A DNA stretch of 64,000 nucleotides from Solirhodobacter olei (GTDB lineage Bacteria > Pseudomonadota > Alphaproteobacteria > Rhodobacterales > Rhodobacteraceae). Numbering within the stretch: the stretch's first letter is position 1; each line of letters begins with the position of its first letter. This document shows positions 51,106-59,908 of this stretch, piece after piece. Made by a program: the position numbers and the translations under genes. The stretch covers positions 1-64,000 of the forward strand of contig NZ_RRYH01000023.1 in NCBI RefSeq assembly GCF_004010155.1, given 5' to 3'. The notes beneath the pieces are model-generated. The model ran no database searches. It saw nothing but the letters and a program-made list of their open reading frames with translations, and was not told the DNA's origin.

Positions 51106-52047
51106 ATGTCCCAGCCCGACGACCCTCCCCCGCCTGAAGGTGCGCCCGACGGCGCGCGCGACTGGCTGGATGCCGAGCTCGCCGACACGATCGACGAGGA
51201 TTACGAGCTGGAGCTGGAGGACGCGGCGCTGTCGCGCGAGATCGCGCGGATCTACCGCACCAAGCATCCCGACGCGATGGACCGGGCAAGCTATTTCTCT
51301 GCACTGCTGCATCTGCAGGCGGAGCTGATCAAGCTGCAGGACTGGGTGCAGCACCGGCGCGAGAAGGTGGTCGTGCTCTTCGAGGGCCGCGACAGCGCCG
51401 GCAAGGGCGGGGTCATCAAGCGCATCACCCAGCGCCTCGACCCCCGCGTCGCCCGCGTCGTGGCGCTGCCCGCGCCCTCGGACCGCGAGAAGACGCAATG
51501 GTATTTCCAGCGCTACATCTCTCACCTGCCGGCGGGGGGCGAGATCGTCCTTTTCGACCGGTCCTGGTACAACCGCGCGGGCGTCGAACGGGTGATGGGC
51601 TTTGCCACCGAGGATCAGGTGCAGGATTTCTTCCGCGACGTGCCGGAGTTCGAGCGGATGCTGCTGCGTTCTGGCATCCGCCTGATCAAGTACTGGTTCT
51701 CGATTACCGACGAAGAGCAGCAGATGCGCTTCCTGATCCGCATTCACGACCCGCTGAAGCAGTGGAAGCTTTCGCCGATGGACCTGCAGTCCCGCGTGCG
51801 CTGGGAGCAGTACACCAAGGCGAAAGAGGAGATGTTCGCCCGCACCAACATCCCCGAGGCACCGTGGTACATCGTCCCGGCCAACGACAAGAAGCGCGCG
51901 CGGCTGAACTGCATCGCGCATTTCCTGTCGCAGATCCCCTATGGCCCGGTGGAGCACGAGGAGGTCCACCTGCCCGAACGCGTCTTCAACCCGCATTACG
52001 AACGCGCGGTGCTGCCCAGGGAGCTTTACGTCCCACCGAAATACTGA
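51106..52047 (+). CDS. ppk2: polyphosphate kinase 2
   Basis: This 313-aa cytosolic enzyme uses polyphosphate to phosphorylate nucleoside diphosphates, or the reverse. The Walker A-like loop FEGRDSAGKGGVIKR is near residue 90, Walker B with FDRSWYNRAGVERVMGF near residue 150, and the lid helix KYWFSITDEEQQMR follows. A single PPK2 domain of about 230 residues after an acidic N-terminus fits class I enzymes. The start ATG at 51106 follows GGAG by 8 bases; an in-frame GTG at 51097 overlaps that site. Confidence 0.95.
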   Translation: MSQPDDPPPPEGAPDGARDWLDAELADTIDEDYELELEDAALSREIARIYRTKHPDAMDRASYFSALLHLQAELIKLQDWVQHRREKVVVLFEGRDSAGKGGVIKRITQRLDPRVARVVALPAPSDREKTQWYFQRYISHLPAGGEIVLFDRSWYNRAGVERVMGFATEDQVQDFFRDVPEFERMLLRSGIRLIKYWFSITDEEQQMRFLIRIHDPLKQWKLSPMDLQSRVRWEQYTKAKEEMFARTNIPEAPWYIVPANDKKRARLNCIAHFLSQIPYGPVEHEEVHLPERVFNPHYERAVLPRELYVPPKY

Positions 52048-52137
52048 TGCCGCAGGCGCCCCTGTTTAGGTCATGCATCTTGACTTAATATCGTCGCGGG
52101 AGCAGCTTGCGCCGGCATCTGGGAAGGGGCTGGCAGA

Positions 52138-53343
52138 ATGGACTGGAACGGGGTGTTCGCGACGCGGATGTCGCGGATGAAGGCATCGGAGATCCGCGAG
52201 CTTCTGAAGCTTCTGGACCAGCCCGAGATCATCTCCTTCGCTGGCGGCATTCCCGATCCGGCGTTGTTCCCGGCCGAGGCGTTTCGCGCGGCCTATGACG
52301 AGGCCCTCACCGCCGATCCCGGCACGGCGCTGCAGTATTCCGTCTCGGAGGGATACCGGCCGCTGCGCGAGTGGATCGCGGGCGAGATGGCGCGGATCGG
52401 CGTGCCCTGCGCGGCGGAGAACATCCTGATCACCTCCGGCTCGCAGCAGGCGCTCGACTACCTCGGCAAGCTGATGCTCTCGCCGGGCGACACCGCGCTT
52501 GTCGGCTGGCCGACCTATCTTGGTGCGCTTGGCGCCTTCAACGCCTACGAGCCGGTCTATGCCAGGCTCGACCCGGCCGGGAACCGCCCGGCGGAGGACA
52601 TCCGCGCCGAGGCCGAGGCCCACGGCGGGGCAGTGAAATTCGCCTATCTCTCGGTCGATTTCGCCAACCCGACCGGCCAGACCACCGACCGCGCCGCACG
52701 CGAGCGGCTGATCGACCTAGCCGAGACGCTCGACATCGCCATCATCGAGGATGCCGCCTACCAGTCGCTGCGCTACGACGGCGAGGCGATCCCGCCGATC
52801 CTGGCGCTGGAGATCGCCCGGCGCGGCGATATCGAGGCCTGCCGGACGCTCTATTGCGGCTCCTTCTCGAAGACGCTGGCGCCGGGGCTGCGGGTGGGCT
52901 GGATCTGCGGCGCCCGGGACGTGATCGGGCGGCTCGTGCTGATGAAGCAGGCGGCGGACCTGCATTCCTCGACGATCAACCAGATGGTCGTCGACCGCGT
53001 GGCGCGAACGGTCTTCGCCCCGCATGTCGAGCGTCTGCGCGCCACCTACAAGGCGCGGCGCGACCATATGCTGGCCGCCCTCGCCCGCGAGATGCCGGAG
53101 GGGGTGAGCTGGACGCGGCCCGAAGGCGGCATGTTCGTCTGGGTGACACTGCCGGCCCAGATGGACGGGGCGGATCTGCTGGCGGCCTCGCTGAAGACGG
53201 AAAAGGTCGCCTTCGTGCCGGGCCGGGCCTTCTATGCCGACGGCTCCAACGGCAACGCCATCCGGCTGTCGTTCTCGTCCACCGACGAGGCGAAGATCGA
53301 CGAGGGCATCGCCCGCCTCGGCCGCGCCATCGCGCGGGGCTGA
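52138..53343 (+). CDS. PLP-dependent aminotransferase, class I/II (LysN/2-aminoadipate type)
   Basis: This 401-aa fold-type I aminotransferase binds PLP through K245 in CGSFSKTLAPGLRVGW. The ISFAGGIPDPALFPAE motif near residue 38 and the YSVSEGYRPLREWIA segment are those of the 2-aminoadipate/kynurenine aminotransferase and MocR-enzyme group, here without a DNA-binding domain. Substrate specificity cannot be read from the sequence. It may form a unit with the PhzF gene 100 bases downstream. Confidence 0.88.
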   Translation: MDWNGVFATRMSRMKASEIRELLKLLDQPEIISFAGGIPDPALFPAEAFRAAYDEALTADPGTALQYSVSEGYRPLREWIAGEMARIGVPCAAENILITSGSQQALDYLGKLMLSPGDTALVGWPTYLGALGAFNAYEPVYARLDPAGNRPAEDIRAEAEAHGGAVKFAYLSVDFANPTGQTTDRAARERLIDLAETLDIAIIEDAAYQSLRYDGEAIPPILALEIARRGDIEACRTLYCGSFSKTLAPGLRVGWICGARDVIGRLVLMKQAADLHSSTINQMVVDRVARTVFAPHVERLRATYKARRDHMLAALAREMPEGVSWTRPEGGMFVWVTLPAQMDGADLLAASLKTEKVAFVPGRAFYADGSNGNAIRLSFSSTDEAKIDEGIARLGRAIARG

Positions 53344-53442
53344 GAGCCCTGCCCCCACCTGCCGGGCCGGCCGGCCCGAGAACGCCCCCTTGCCCTGACC
53401 GCGCCGGTGCCTAGGATATGGTCGGCGAGAAGAGAGGATCCG

Positions 53443-54357
53443 ATGCTGACATTCCACACGCTCGACGTCTTCACGACGCGTCCCTATGCAGGCAATCCGC
53501 TGGCCGTCGTGCTGGGCGCCGACGAGCTGAGCCCGTCGCAGATGCAGACCATCGCGCGCGAATTCAACCTGAGCGAGACGATCTTCGTTCAGGCCCCGCG
53601 CGATCCGGCCAATACCGCGAAGGTGCGGATTTTCTTCCCCAGTGCCGAGATTCCCTTCGCCGGTCACCCGACGGTGGGCTGCGCCGTGCTTCTGGCGGTG
53701 CTGGCCGAGGGCGAGGGCGATTTCACCCGGCATATCCGGCTGGAGGAAGAGGCGGGGCTGGTTCCCGTCACCGTCACCCGCAAGGGCCGCGAGACGCGGG
53801 CCGAGTTCACTGCGCCGGTCCTGCCGGAGGCCCTGTCCGGCACGGTCGCCCCGGAGATGGCGGCGCGGGCGCTGGGCCTCGCCCCCGAGGACATCGGACT
53901 GCCGGGCCACGCGATCGGCACCTGGCAGGGCGGGCCTAAGTTCCTCTACCTGCCCATCCGCGACCGCGCGACGCTGGCCCGCGCGCGGCCCTGCGAGCCG
54001 CATTGGTCGGAGATGATGCAGGCCGCCGGGGTCGACAGCGGATACCTTTACACCAACGGGCACGGAGTAGATTTCCAGGCCCGCATGTTCTCGCCCACCC
54101 ACGGCATTCCCGAGGATCCGGCGACGGGTTCAGCCAGCGCGATCCTTTCGGGTCCGCTGCATGCGGCGGGGCTTGTCCCGCCGGGCACGACCCACTTCCG
54201 CCTGATGCAGGGGGTGGAGATGGGGCGGCCCTCGGAGATCACGCTGTCGGTGGATGCGGATGCCGATGGCCCGACCGCGATCCGTATCGGCGGCGCGGCC
54301 GTGCGCATGTCGGAGGGGCTGATCCGCGTCTCCGAACGCGCCTTTGCCATGCCGTAA
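53443..54357 (+). CDS. PhzF-family isomerase
   Basis: This 304-aa protein has the two-lobed PhzF/diaminopimelate-epimerase-like fold. The N-terminal DVFTTRPYAGNPLAVVL, the glutamate in EFNLSETIFV (the PhzF catalytic Glu position), IPFAGHPTVGCAVLL and the late GIPEDPATGSASA motif are all present. Most members have no assigned substrate; phenazine synthesis is not implied, as no other phz genes occur. The start at 53443 follows AGAGAGGA. Confidence 0.9.
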   Translation: MLTFHTLDVFTTRPYAGNPLAVVLGADELSPSQMQTIAREFNLSETIFVQAPRDPANTAKVRIFFPSAEIPFAGHPTVGCAVLLAVLAEGEGDFTRHIRLEEEAGLVPVTVTRKGRETRAEFTAPVLPEALSGTVAPEMAARALGLAPEDIGLPGHAIGTWQGGPKFLYLPIRDRATLARARPCEPHWSEMMQAAGVDSGYLYTNGHGVDFQARMFSPTHGIPEDPATGSASAILSGPLHAAGLVPPGTTHFRLMQGVEMGRPSEITLSVDADADGPTAIRIGGAAVRMSEGLIRVSERAFAMP

Positions 54358-54369
54358 CGGGGAAGAGCC

Positions 54370-54663
54370 ATGCCAAAGGGATACTGGATCGCCCATGTCG
54401 ACGTGACCGACCCCGCCGCCTACGAGCGCTACCGCGCGGCCAATGCCGAGGCCTTCGCCAAATACGGTGCGCGCTTCCTGGTCCGGGGCGGCGCGCAGGA
54501 GGTCATGGAGGGAGATCTGCGCGCCCGGGGCGTGGTTCTCGAATTCCCCTCGATCGAGGCGGCGCGGGCCTGCTACGCCAGCCCCGAATACCAGGCGGCC
54601 AAGGCGCTGCGCGATCCGGCCTCGGACGGCGATCTGGCCATCATCGAGGGATATGACGGCTGA
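54370..54663 (+). CDS. DUF1330 family protein (paralogue of 26598)
   Basis: This 97-aa dimeric alpha-beta barrel protein shows KGYWIAHVDVTDPAAYERY, YGARFLVRGG and EFPSIEAARACYASPEYQ, the DUF1330 pattern. It resembles the 26598 gene product over the whole length (WIAHV.VTD..AY.RY, then RGG, then FPS.EAA..CY.SP.YQ). It follows the PhzF gene by 12 bases, so the two are probably co-transcribed. The biochemical role is unknown. Confidence 0.87.
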   Translation: MPKGYWIAHVDVTDPAAYERYRAANAEAFAKYGARFLVRGGAQEVMEGDLRARGVVLEFPSIEAARACYASPEYQAAKALRDPASDGDLAIIEGYDG

Positions 54664-54746
54664 ACGCGCCGCAACTGCAGTCATTTCCGCGTCATCGCAC
54701 GCGCCCCCCCTTGGCCGGGGGCCGCGCGCTCCCTATACCGTGATCC

Positions 54747-55190
54747 ATGATCGGTGACATTCTTCGCGGCCTTCTGGCCCCCGACCCGCGCCCGCTGAGC
54801 CAGCCCGACGCGCGCCTTGCGCTCGCCGCGCTGATGGTGCGCATCGCCCGGGTGGACGGCGACTATTCCGATGCAGAGATCAACCGGATCGACCGCATCC
54901 TTTCCGCCCGATACGGGCTTTCGCCCTTCGATGCGATCGACCTGCGCCACCGGGCCGAGGACCTGGAGGCGCAGGCCCCCGACACCGTCCGCTTCACCCG
55001 CGCGATCAAGGAGGCGGTCGACTACGACCACCGCGAAAGCGTGATTGAGGCGCTGTGGTCGGTCGTACTCGCTGATGGCCACCGTGACGGCGAGGAGGAT
55101 TCGCTGCTGCGGCTTCTCGCCAATCTCCTTGGCATCAACGACCGCGACTCCAACCTCGCCCGCCAGCGCGTGGAGGCCCGGCTGAAATGA
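54747..55190 (+). CDS. TerB-like tellurite-resistance family protein
   Basis: This 147-aa all-helical protein has two repeats of the acidic TerB motif: MVRIARVDGDYSDAEINRID (about residue 32) and VVLADGHRDGEEDSLLRLLA (about residue 108). Such motifs bind divalent metal in the family. No ter operon is present, so a tellurite role is not implied. The stop overlaps the next start by 4 bases (ATGA), linking it to a PhnD-like protein. Confidence 0.8.
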   Translation: MIGDILRGLLAPDPRPLSQPDARLALAALMVRIARVDGDYSDAEINRIDRILSARYGLSPFDAIDLRHRAEDLEAQAPDTVRFTRAIKEAVDYDHRESVIEALWSVVLADGHRDGEEDSLLRLLANLLGINDRDSNLARQRVEARLK

Positions 55191-55936
55191 TCGCCGCTCT
55201 GCCGATGTACGATATGCCCGGCCAGCAGCCGGCGAACGATGCCTTCTGGGCGGCCGTCCGCGATGCGCTGCGCGCGCGCGGGATCGCGGCGCCGGACGCG
55301 CTCGACCGCGAGATCGGGCTGATGGAAGGCTGGCAGGCGCCGGAGCTGGTTCTGGGCCAGACCTGCGGCTTGCCGTTCCGCACCCGGCTCCACGACCGCG
55401 TGACGCTGCTGGCAACCGCCGATTACGGGCTGGAGGACACGCCGCCGGGCCATTACCGCTCGCTCTTCGTGGTGCGGGCGGGCGAGGCTGCGGAGGATCC
55501 CGAGGATTACGCCACCCGGCGCTTCGCCTACAACCAGCCCGACAGCCATTCCGGCTGGGCTGCGCCGCAGATCTGGGCCGGCAAGCGCGGCTTCCGCTTC
55601 CCGGGCACACTCGAGACAGGCGCGCATCGCGACAGCGCCCATGCGGTGGCCGGGGACCGCGCCGACATCGCCGCGATCGATGCGATCACCTGGGCGATGC
55701 TGAACCGCCACGAGCCGGACCTCACCGGCGCGCTGAAGGTCATCGGACGCACCGACAGCGCCCCGGGCCAGGCGCTGATCGCCGGTCCCGGCTCCGATGC
55801 CGAGGCGGGATTCGCAGCACTCTGCGAGGCGCTCGAAGCGCTCGCCCCCGACATGCGCGAGGCCCTGATGATCCGGCAGATCGTGCGGATCCCGGCGGCG
55901 GAGTACCTCGCCGTTCCGACGCCGCCCGGGCCATAG
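55187..55936 (+). CDS. PhnD-like phosphate/phosphonate-binding-fold protein without signal peptide
   Basis: This 249-aa protein has the two-lobed PhnD fold of phosphate/phosphonate binding proteins (QTCGLPFRT, then FAYNQPDSHSGWAAPQ, GAHRDSAHAVAGDRADIAAI and DAITWAMLN). It begins MIAALPMYDMPG, with no signal peptide, so it should stay in the cytosol. No permease or ATPase gene is near. It may be a ligand sensor rather than a transporter part. It is co-translated with the TerB-like protein. Confidence 0.82.
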   Translation: MIAALPMYDMPGQQPANDAFWAAVRDALRARGIAAPDALDREIGLMEGWQAPELVLGQTCGLPFRTRLHDRVTLLATADYGLEDTPPGHYRSLFVVRAGEAAEDPEDYATRRFAYNQPDSHSGWAAPQIWAGKRGFRFPGTLETGAHRDSAHAVAGDRADIAAIDAITWAMLNRHEPDLTGALKVIGRTDSAPGQALIAGPGSDAEAGFAALCEALEALAPDMREALMIRQIVRIPAAEYLAVPTPPGP

Positions 55937-56269
55937 CCCGCTTGCCCGATGCGCGGCACATGGGCGCCGCCGGGTAGCGCATGAGCGCCGAAACCGGCGG
56001 GCGCTGTGCTTTGTCATGCCTGCCTTTTTGGCAAAAGCAGCCTGCGCGCGCGCTTCGGGCGCCTTCCCCGTTGCCTTTCGCCGAAATCCCGGCCTTACTG
56101 CGGTGATCCGCAACCACTTCGTGCTGAAATTGACCGCGCCCGCCCCCGCCCGAGACCCCGCCCGCCGGTTCCTTCAGGACCGGCCCGGGGACCTTCCCGG
56201 ACGGGGACGCGCCCTGTCATCGAGGTTGCGCCTTCGGCCCAGAGCGGCCCAGACCCGGCGGGAAATCCC

Positions 56270-57613
56270 ATGACAGACATGAAGACCTGGCTCCACAAGC
56301 ACCCCGAGGTGCGCACAATCCGCGTGGCCGCAGCCGACCTCAACGGCCAGGCGCGCGGCAAGCGCGTCCCCGCCCGCTTCGCCGACAAGGTGGTCAGCGA
56401 AGGCACGCGGTTTCCGATGTCGGTGCTCAACCTCGACATCTGGGGCGAGGATATCGAGGACAGCCCGCTGGTCTTCGACAGCGGCGATGCCGACGGCGTG
56501 CTCCGCCCGACCGAGCGTGGCTTCCTGCCGATGCCCTGGCTCGAGGCGCCCACCGCGCTGCTGCCGATCTGGATGTTCCGCGACACGGGCGCGCCCTACG
56601 AGGGCGACCCCCGCCATGCGCTGCGCGCCGTGGTCGAGCGCTACGCCGAGCGGGGCCTGACCCCGGTTGTCGCGACCGAGCTCGAATTTTTCCTGATCGA
56701 CGACAGCGGCAAGAAGCTTCAGGCCCCGGTCTCGCCCCGCTCGGGCAAGCGCAGGAAGGCGGCCGAGACGCTCTCGATCCGCGCGCTCGACGCATTCGAC
56801 ATCTTCTTCACCGATCTCTACGACGCCTGCGAGGCGATGGACATCCCGGCCGACACCGCGATCTCGGAAGCCGGGCTGGGCCAGTTCGAGATCAACCTGA
56901 TGCATACGGAGAACGCGCTGAAGGCCGCCGACGACGCCTGGCTCTTCAAGATGCTGGTGAAGGGGCTGGCGCGGCGGCACGGCTTTGCCGCCTCCTTCAT
57001 GGCCAAACCCTATCCGGACTACTCCGGCAACGGGTTGCACACCCATTTCTCGGTGCTCGACGAGAGCGGACGCAACATTTTCTCCGACGGTGGGCCGAAG
57101 GGGTCGGACGCGCTGCGGCACGCGGTGGCGGGCTGCCTGACGGCGATGGAACCCTCGACGCTGCTTTTCGCGCCGCATGCCAACAGCTACGACCGGCTGG
57201 TGCCGGAGGCGCATGCGCCCAACAACATCTGCTGGGCCTATGAGAACAGGACCTCGGCGATCCGCATCCCGTCGGGCAGCGCCGAGGCACGGCGGATCGA
57301 GCATCGGGTCTCCGGCGGCGACGTGAACCCCTACCTGATGCTGGCCACCATCCTGGGCGCCGCGCTGATGGGGATGGAGGACAAGCTAGAGGCCCCCGCC
57401 CCGATCACCGGCAACGCCTATGCGCTGTCGCTGCCCCAGCTGCCGACGACCTGGGACGAGGCGATCGACATGTTCGAGCGCAGCCCGGTGATCGCCCGGC
57501 TGCTGCCGGAGGAGCTGATCCGGAACTTCGTTCTGACCAAGCGGCAGGAGCGCCACTACATGGCCGAACTGTCGCCCGAGGAGCAGATCGAGGTCTATCT
57601 CGACACTGTCTGA
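56270..57613 (+). CDS. glutamine synthetase-family protein, PuuA type (copy 1)
   Basis: This 447-aa enzyme probably ligates glutamate to an amine such as putrescine, using ATP. The metal/glutamate motifs VATELEFFLID, AGLGQFEINLMHTE, NGLHTHFSVLD and the late RTSAIRIPSGSAEARRIEHR are present. It lacks the adenylylation loop tyrosine region of GlnA. The frame runs back to 56006, but MTDMKTWLHKHPEVR at 56270 is the family start. The 333-base gap upstream has no gene that I can support; it should hold the operon promoter. Confidence 0.9.
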   Translation: MTDMKTWLHKHPEVRTIRVAAADLNGQARGKRVPARFADKVVSEGTRFPMSVLNLDIWGEDIEDSPLVFDSGDADGVLRPTERGFLPMPWLEAPTALLPIWMFRDTGAPYEGDPRHALRAVVERYAERGLTPVVATELEFFLIDDSGKKLQAPVSPRSGKRRKAAETLSIRALDAFDIFFTDLYDACEAMDIPADTAISEAGLGQFEINLMHTENALKAADDAWLFKMLVKGLARRHGFAASFMAKPYPDYSGNGLHTHFSVLDESGRNIFSDGGPKGSDALRHAVAGCLTAMEPSTLLFAPHANSYDRLVPEAHAPNNICWAYENRTSAIRIPSGSAEARRIEHRVSGGDVNPYLMLATILGAALMGMEDKLEAPAPITGNAYALSLPQLPTTWDEAIDMFERSPVIARLLPEELIRNFVLTKRQERHYMAELSPEEQIEVYLDTV

Positions 57614-57732
57614 CGGGGCGGCGCGCGTGCGAAAAGGCGCCGGATGGGGCCGGCAAACGCCCCGCCCTCTCCCCCCTTGCCGGCCCGCCCGGGCCGGATT
57701 ACCCTCGCCGAAACAACCATTCAGAGCACCCC

Positions 57733-58413
57733 ATGCGGATCGGAATACTTCAGACCGGCGAGGCGCCTGACGCCCTTCGTCCGGAAGCGGGCGACTACCC
57801 GGCCATGTTCGAGCGCCTCCTCGGCGGGCAGGGCTTCACCTTCCGCACCTGGAAGGTGATGGAGATGGACTTTCCCGCATCGCCCAGCGAGGCGGACGGC
57901 TGGCTGATCACCGGATCGCGCCACGGCGCCTACGAGGATCTGCCGTTCATCAAGCCGCTCGAGACCTTCATCCGCGCCGTCTATGACGCGCATGTCCCGC
58001 TCGTCGGGATCTGTTTCGGTCACCAGATCATCGCCCAGGCGCTGGGTGGCAAGGTGGAGAAGTTCCACGGCGGCTGGTCGGTCGGTCCGACCGATTACGA
58101 CTTCGGTGGAGAGACGCTGACGCTGAACGCCTGGCACCAGGACCAGGTGACAAAACTGCCGGAGGGCGCGACGCGCGTCGCCTCCTCCCCATTCTGCGAG
58201 AATGCGGCGCTGGTCTATGACGACCGCGCCTATACCGTTCAGGCCCATCCCGAATTTGCCGACGATTTCGTCAGCGGCCTGATCAAGACCCGCGGCAAGG
58301 GCGTCGTTCCCGAGGCCCAGCTCGCGGCCGCCGAGGCGCGCCTCGGCACCCCGCTCGCCGCCGGCGCGATCGCCGCCCGGATCGGCGAATTTTTCAAACA
58401 CCCCAGAGGCTAG
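57733..58413 (+). CDS. class I glutamine amidotransferase
   Basis: This 226-aa stand-alone glutaminase-fold protein has its nucleophile cysteine in LVGICFGHQIIAQALGG (about residue 96) and the His-Glu pair in VQAHPEF. The N-terminus MRIGILQTGEAPDAL and the WHQDQVTKLP segment match amidotransferase-like proteins of the GuaA-N type rather than PuuD. By position between two PuuA-like genes it may hydrolyse a gamma-glutamyl compound of the same pathway. That is inference. Confidence 0.85.
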   Translation: MRIGILQTGEAPDALRPEAGDYPAMFERLLGGQGFTFRTWKVMEMDFPASPSEADGWLITGSRHGAYEDLPFIKPLETFIRAVYDAHVPLVGICFGHQIIAQALGGKVEKFHGGWSVGPTDYDFGGETLTLNAWHQDQVTKLPEGATRVASSPFCENAALVYDDRAYTVQAHPEFADDFVSGLIKTRGKGVVPEAQLAAAEARLGTPLAAGAIAARIGEFFKHPRG

Positions 58414-58428
58414 ACCGAAAGGGACCCC

Positions 58429-59784
58429 ATGCCGGACTGGATCGAGAAGCTCCCCCATGCCGCCCGCGACTATATCCGCGGGCGCCGGCTGGACGAGGTG
58501 GAATGCATCATCGCCGATATCGCGGGCGTCGCCCGCGGCAAGGCGATGCCGGCGTCCAAATTCGCCAAACAGCCGCAGTTCTACCTGCCGAATTCGATCT
58601 TTCTGCAGACCATCACCGGCGAATGGGCCGACAACCCGGTGGGCGCCTTCACCGAGCCGGACATGGTGCTGGTCCCTGACCTCTCCACCGCCACGGCGGC
58701 GCCCTGGACGGCGGATTACACGCTGCAGATCATCCACGAGGCGCGCGACCAGCAGGGCGTGCTGATCCCCTATTCCCCGCGCAACGTGCTCAAGCGCGTG
58801 CTGGGGCTCTACGAGGCGAAGGGCTGGCGCCCCGTGGTGGCGCCGGAGATGGAGTTCTTCCTCGTCGCCCGCAACATCGACCCGAACCAGCCGATCATCC
58901 CGCCGATGGGCCGCACCGGGCGCCGCGCCATGGCCAAGCAGGCCTATTCGATGTCCGCCGTCGACGAATACGGCAAGGTGATCGACGACATCTACGATTT
59001 CGCCGAGATCCAGGGCTTCGAGATCGACGGTATCCTGCAGGAGGGCGGCGCGGGCCAGGTGGAGATCAACCTCAACCACGGCGCGCCGGTCGCCCTGGCC
59101 GACGAGATCTTCTACTTCAAGCGGCTGATCCGCGAGGCGGCGCTGCGCCACGACTGCTTCGGCACCTTCATGGCCAAGCCGATCGAGGGCGAGCCGGGAT
59201 CGGCAATGCACCTGCACCATTCCGTGGTCGACGCGAAGACCGGCAAGAACATCTTTTCCAATCCCGACGGGTCGGAGACCGAGGCGTTCCTGCATTTCGT
59301 CGCGGGGATGCAGACCTACCTGCCTGCGGTCATCGCGCTGCTGGCGCCCTATGTGAACTCCTACCGCCGCTACGTCCCGGATTTCGCCGCACCCATCAAC
59401 CTCGAATGGGGCCGCGACAACCGCACCACGGGGCTGCGCATCCCGATCTCCGAGCCCGAGGCGCGGCGGATCGAGAACCGCCTCGCCGGGATGGACTGCA
59501 ACCCCTACCTCGGCATCGCCGCCTCGCTGGTCTGCGGCTACCTCGGGCTGGTCGAGAAGAAGATGCCGCGGCCGGAATGCACGGGCGACGCCTATATGGG
59601 CGATGACGAACTGCCGACGAACCTCGGCGACGCGCTCGACATTTTCGCCGAGAGCGCGGCGATCCGGGAGGCGCTTGGGCCAGAGTTCTGTTCTGTCTAC
59701 GAATCCGTGAAACGGAACGAATACAAGGAGTTCCTGCAGGTCATCAGCCCCTGGGAACGCGAGCACCTGCTGCTGAACGTATGA
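58429..59784 (+). CDS. glutamine synthetase-family protein, PuuA type (copy 2)
   Basis: This 451-aa gamma-glutamylpolyamine synthetase-like enzyme shows APEMEFFLVARNID, GAGQVEINLNHG, AMHLHHSVVD, NLEWGRDNRTTGLRIP and EARRIENRLAG. It differs substantially from the copy at 56270 (different N-terminus, an insert with PIIPPMGRTGRRAMA), so these are old paralogues with likely different amine substrates. It starts 15 bases after the amidotransferase gene and precedes the oxidoreductase gene. Confidence 0.9.
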   Translation: MPDWIEKLPHAARDYIRGRRLDEVECIIADIAGVARGKAMPASKFAKQPQFYLPNSIFLQTITGEWADNPVGAFTEPDMVLVPDLSTATAAPWTADYTLQIIHEARDQQGVLIPYSPRNVLKRVLGLYEAKGWRPVVAPEMEFFLVARNIDPNQPIIPPMGRTGRRAMAKQAYSMSAVDEYGKVIDDIYDFAEIQGFEIDGILQEGGAGQVEINLNHGAPVALADEIFYFKRLIREAALRHDCFGTFMAKPIEGEPGSAMHLHHSVVDAKTGKNIFSNPDGSETEAFLHFVAGMQTYLPAVIALLAPYVNSYRRYVPDFAAPINLEWGRDNRTTGLRIPISEPEARRIENRLAGMDCNPYLGIAASLVCGYLGLVEKKMPRPECTGDAYMGDDELPTNLGDALDIFAESAAIREALGPEFCSVYESVKRNEYKEFLQVISPWEREHLLLNV

Positions 59785-59908
59785 GCAGGCGGAGATCCGA
59801 TCGGCAGGCGGTCCCGGCCCCAACCACGGCGCGCCGCACCGCCGGGCCTTCGCCCGCCCGCGGACGGGCGCGGGCCATCCGTGGTGCCGGGTCGGGGGGA
59901 ATGCGCGC

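Noticed and set aside
53443-54357. Phenazine biosynthesis gene
   Set aside because: PhzF-fold proteins are widespread outside phenazine pathways, and no other phz gene is in the window.
56016-56273. 85-aa frame in the gap before the PuuA-like gene
   Set aside because: The peptide is R/A/P-rich without a hydrophobic core or ribosome site. The gap more likely holds the promoter.
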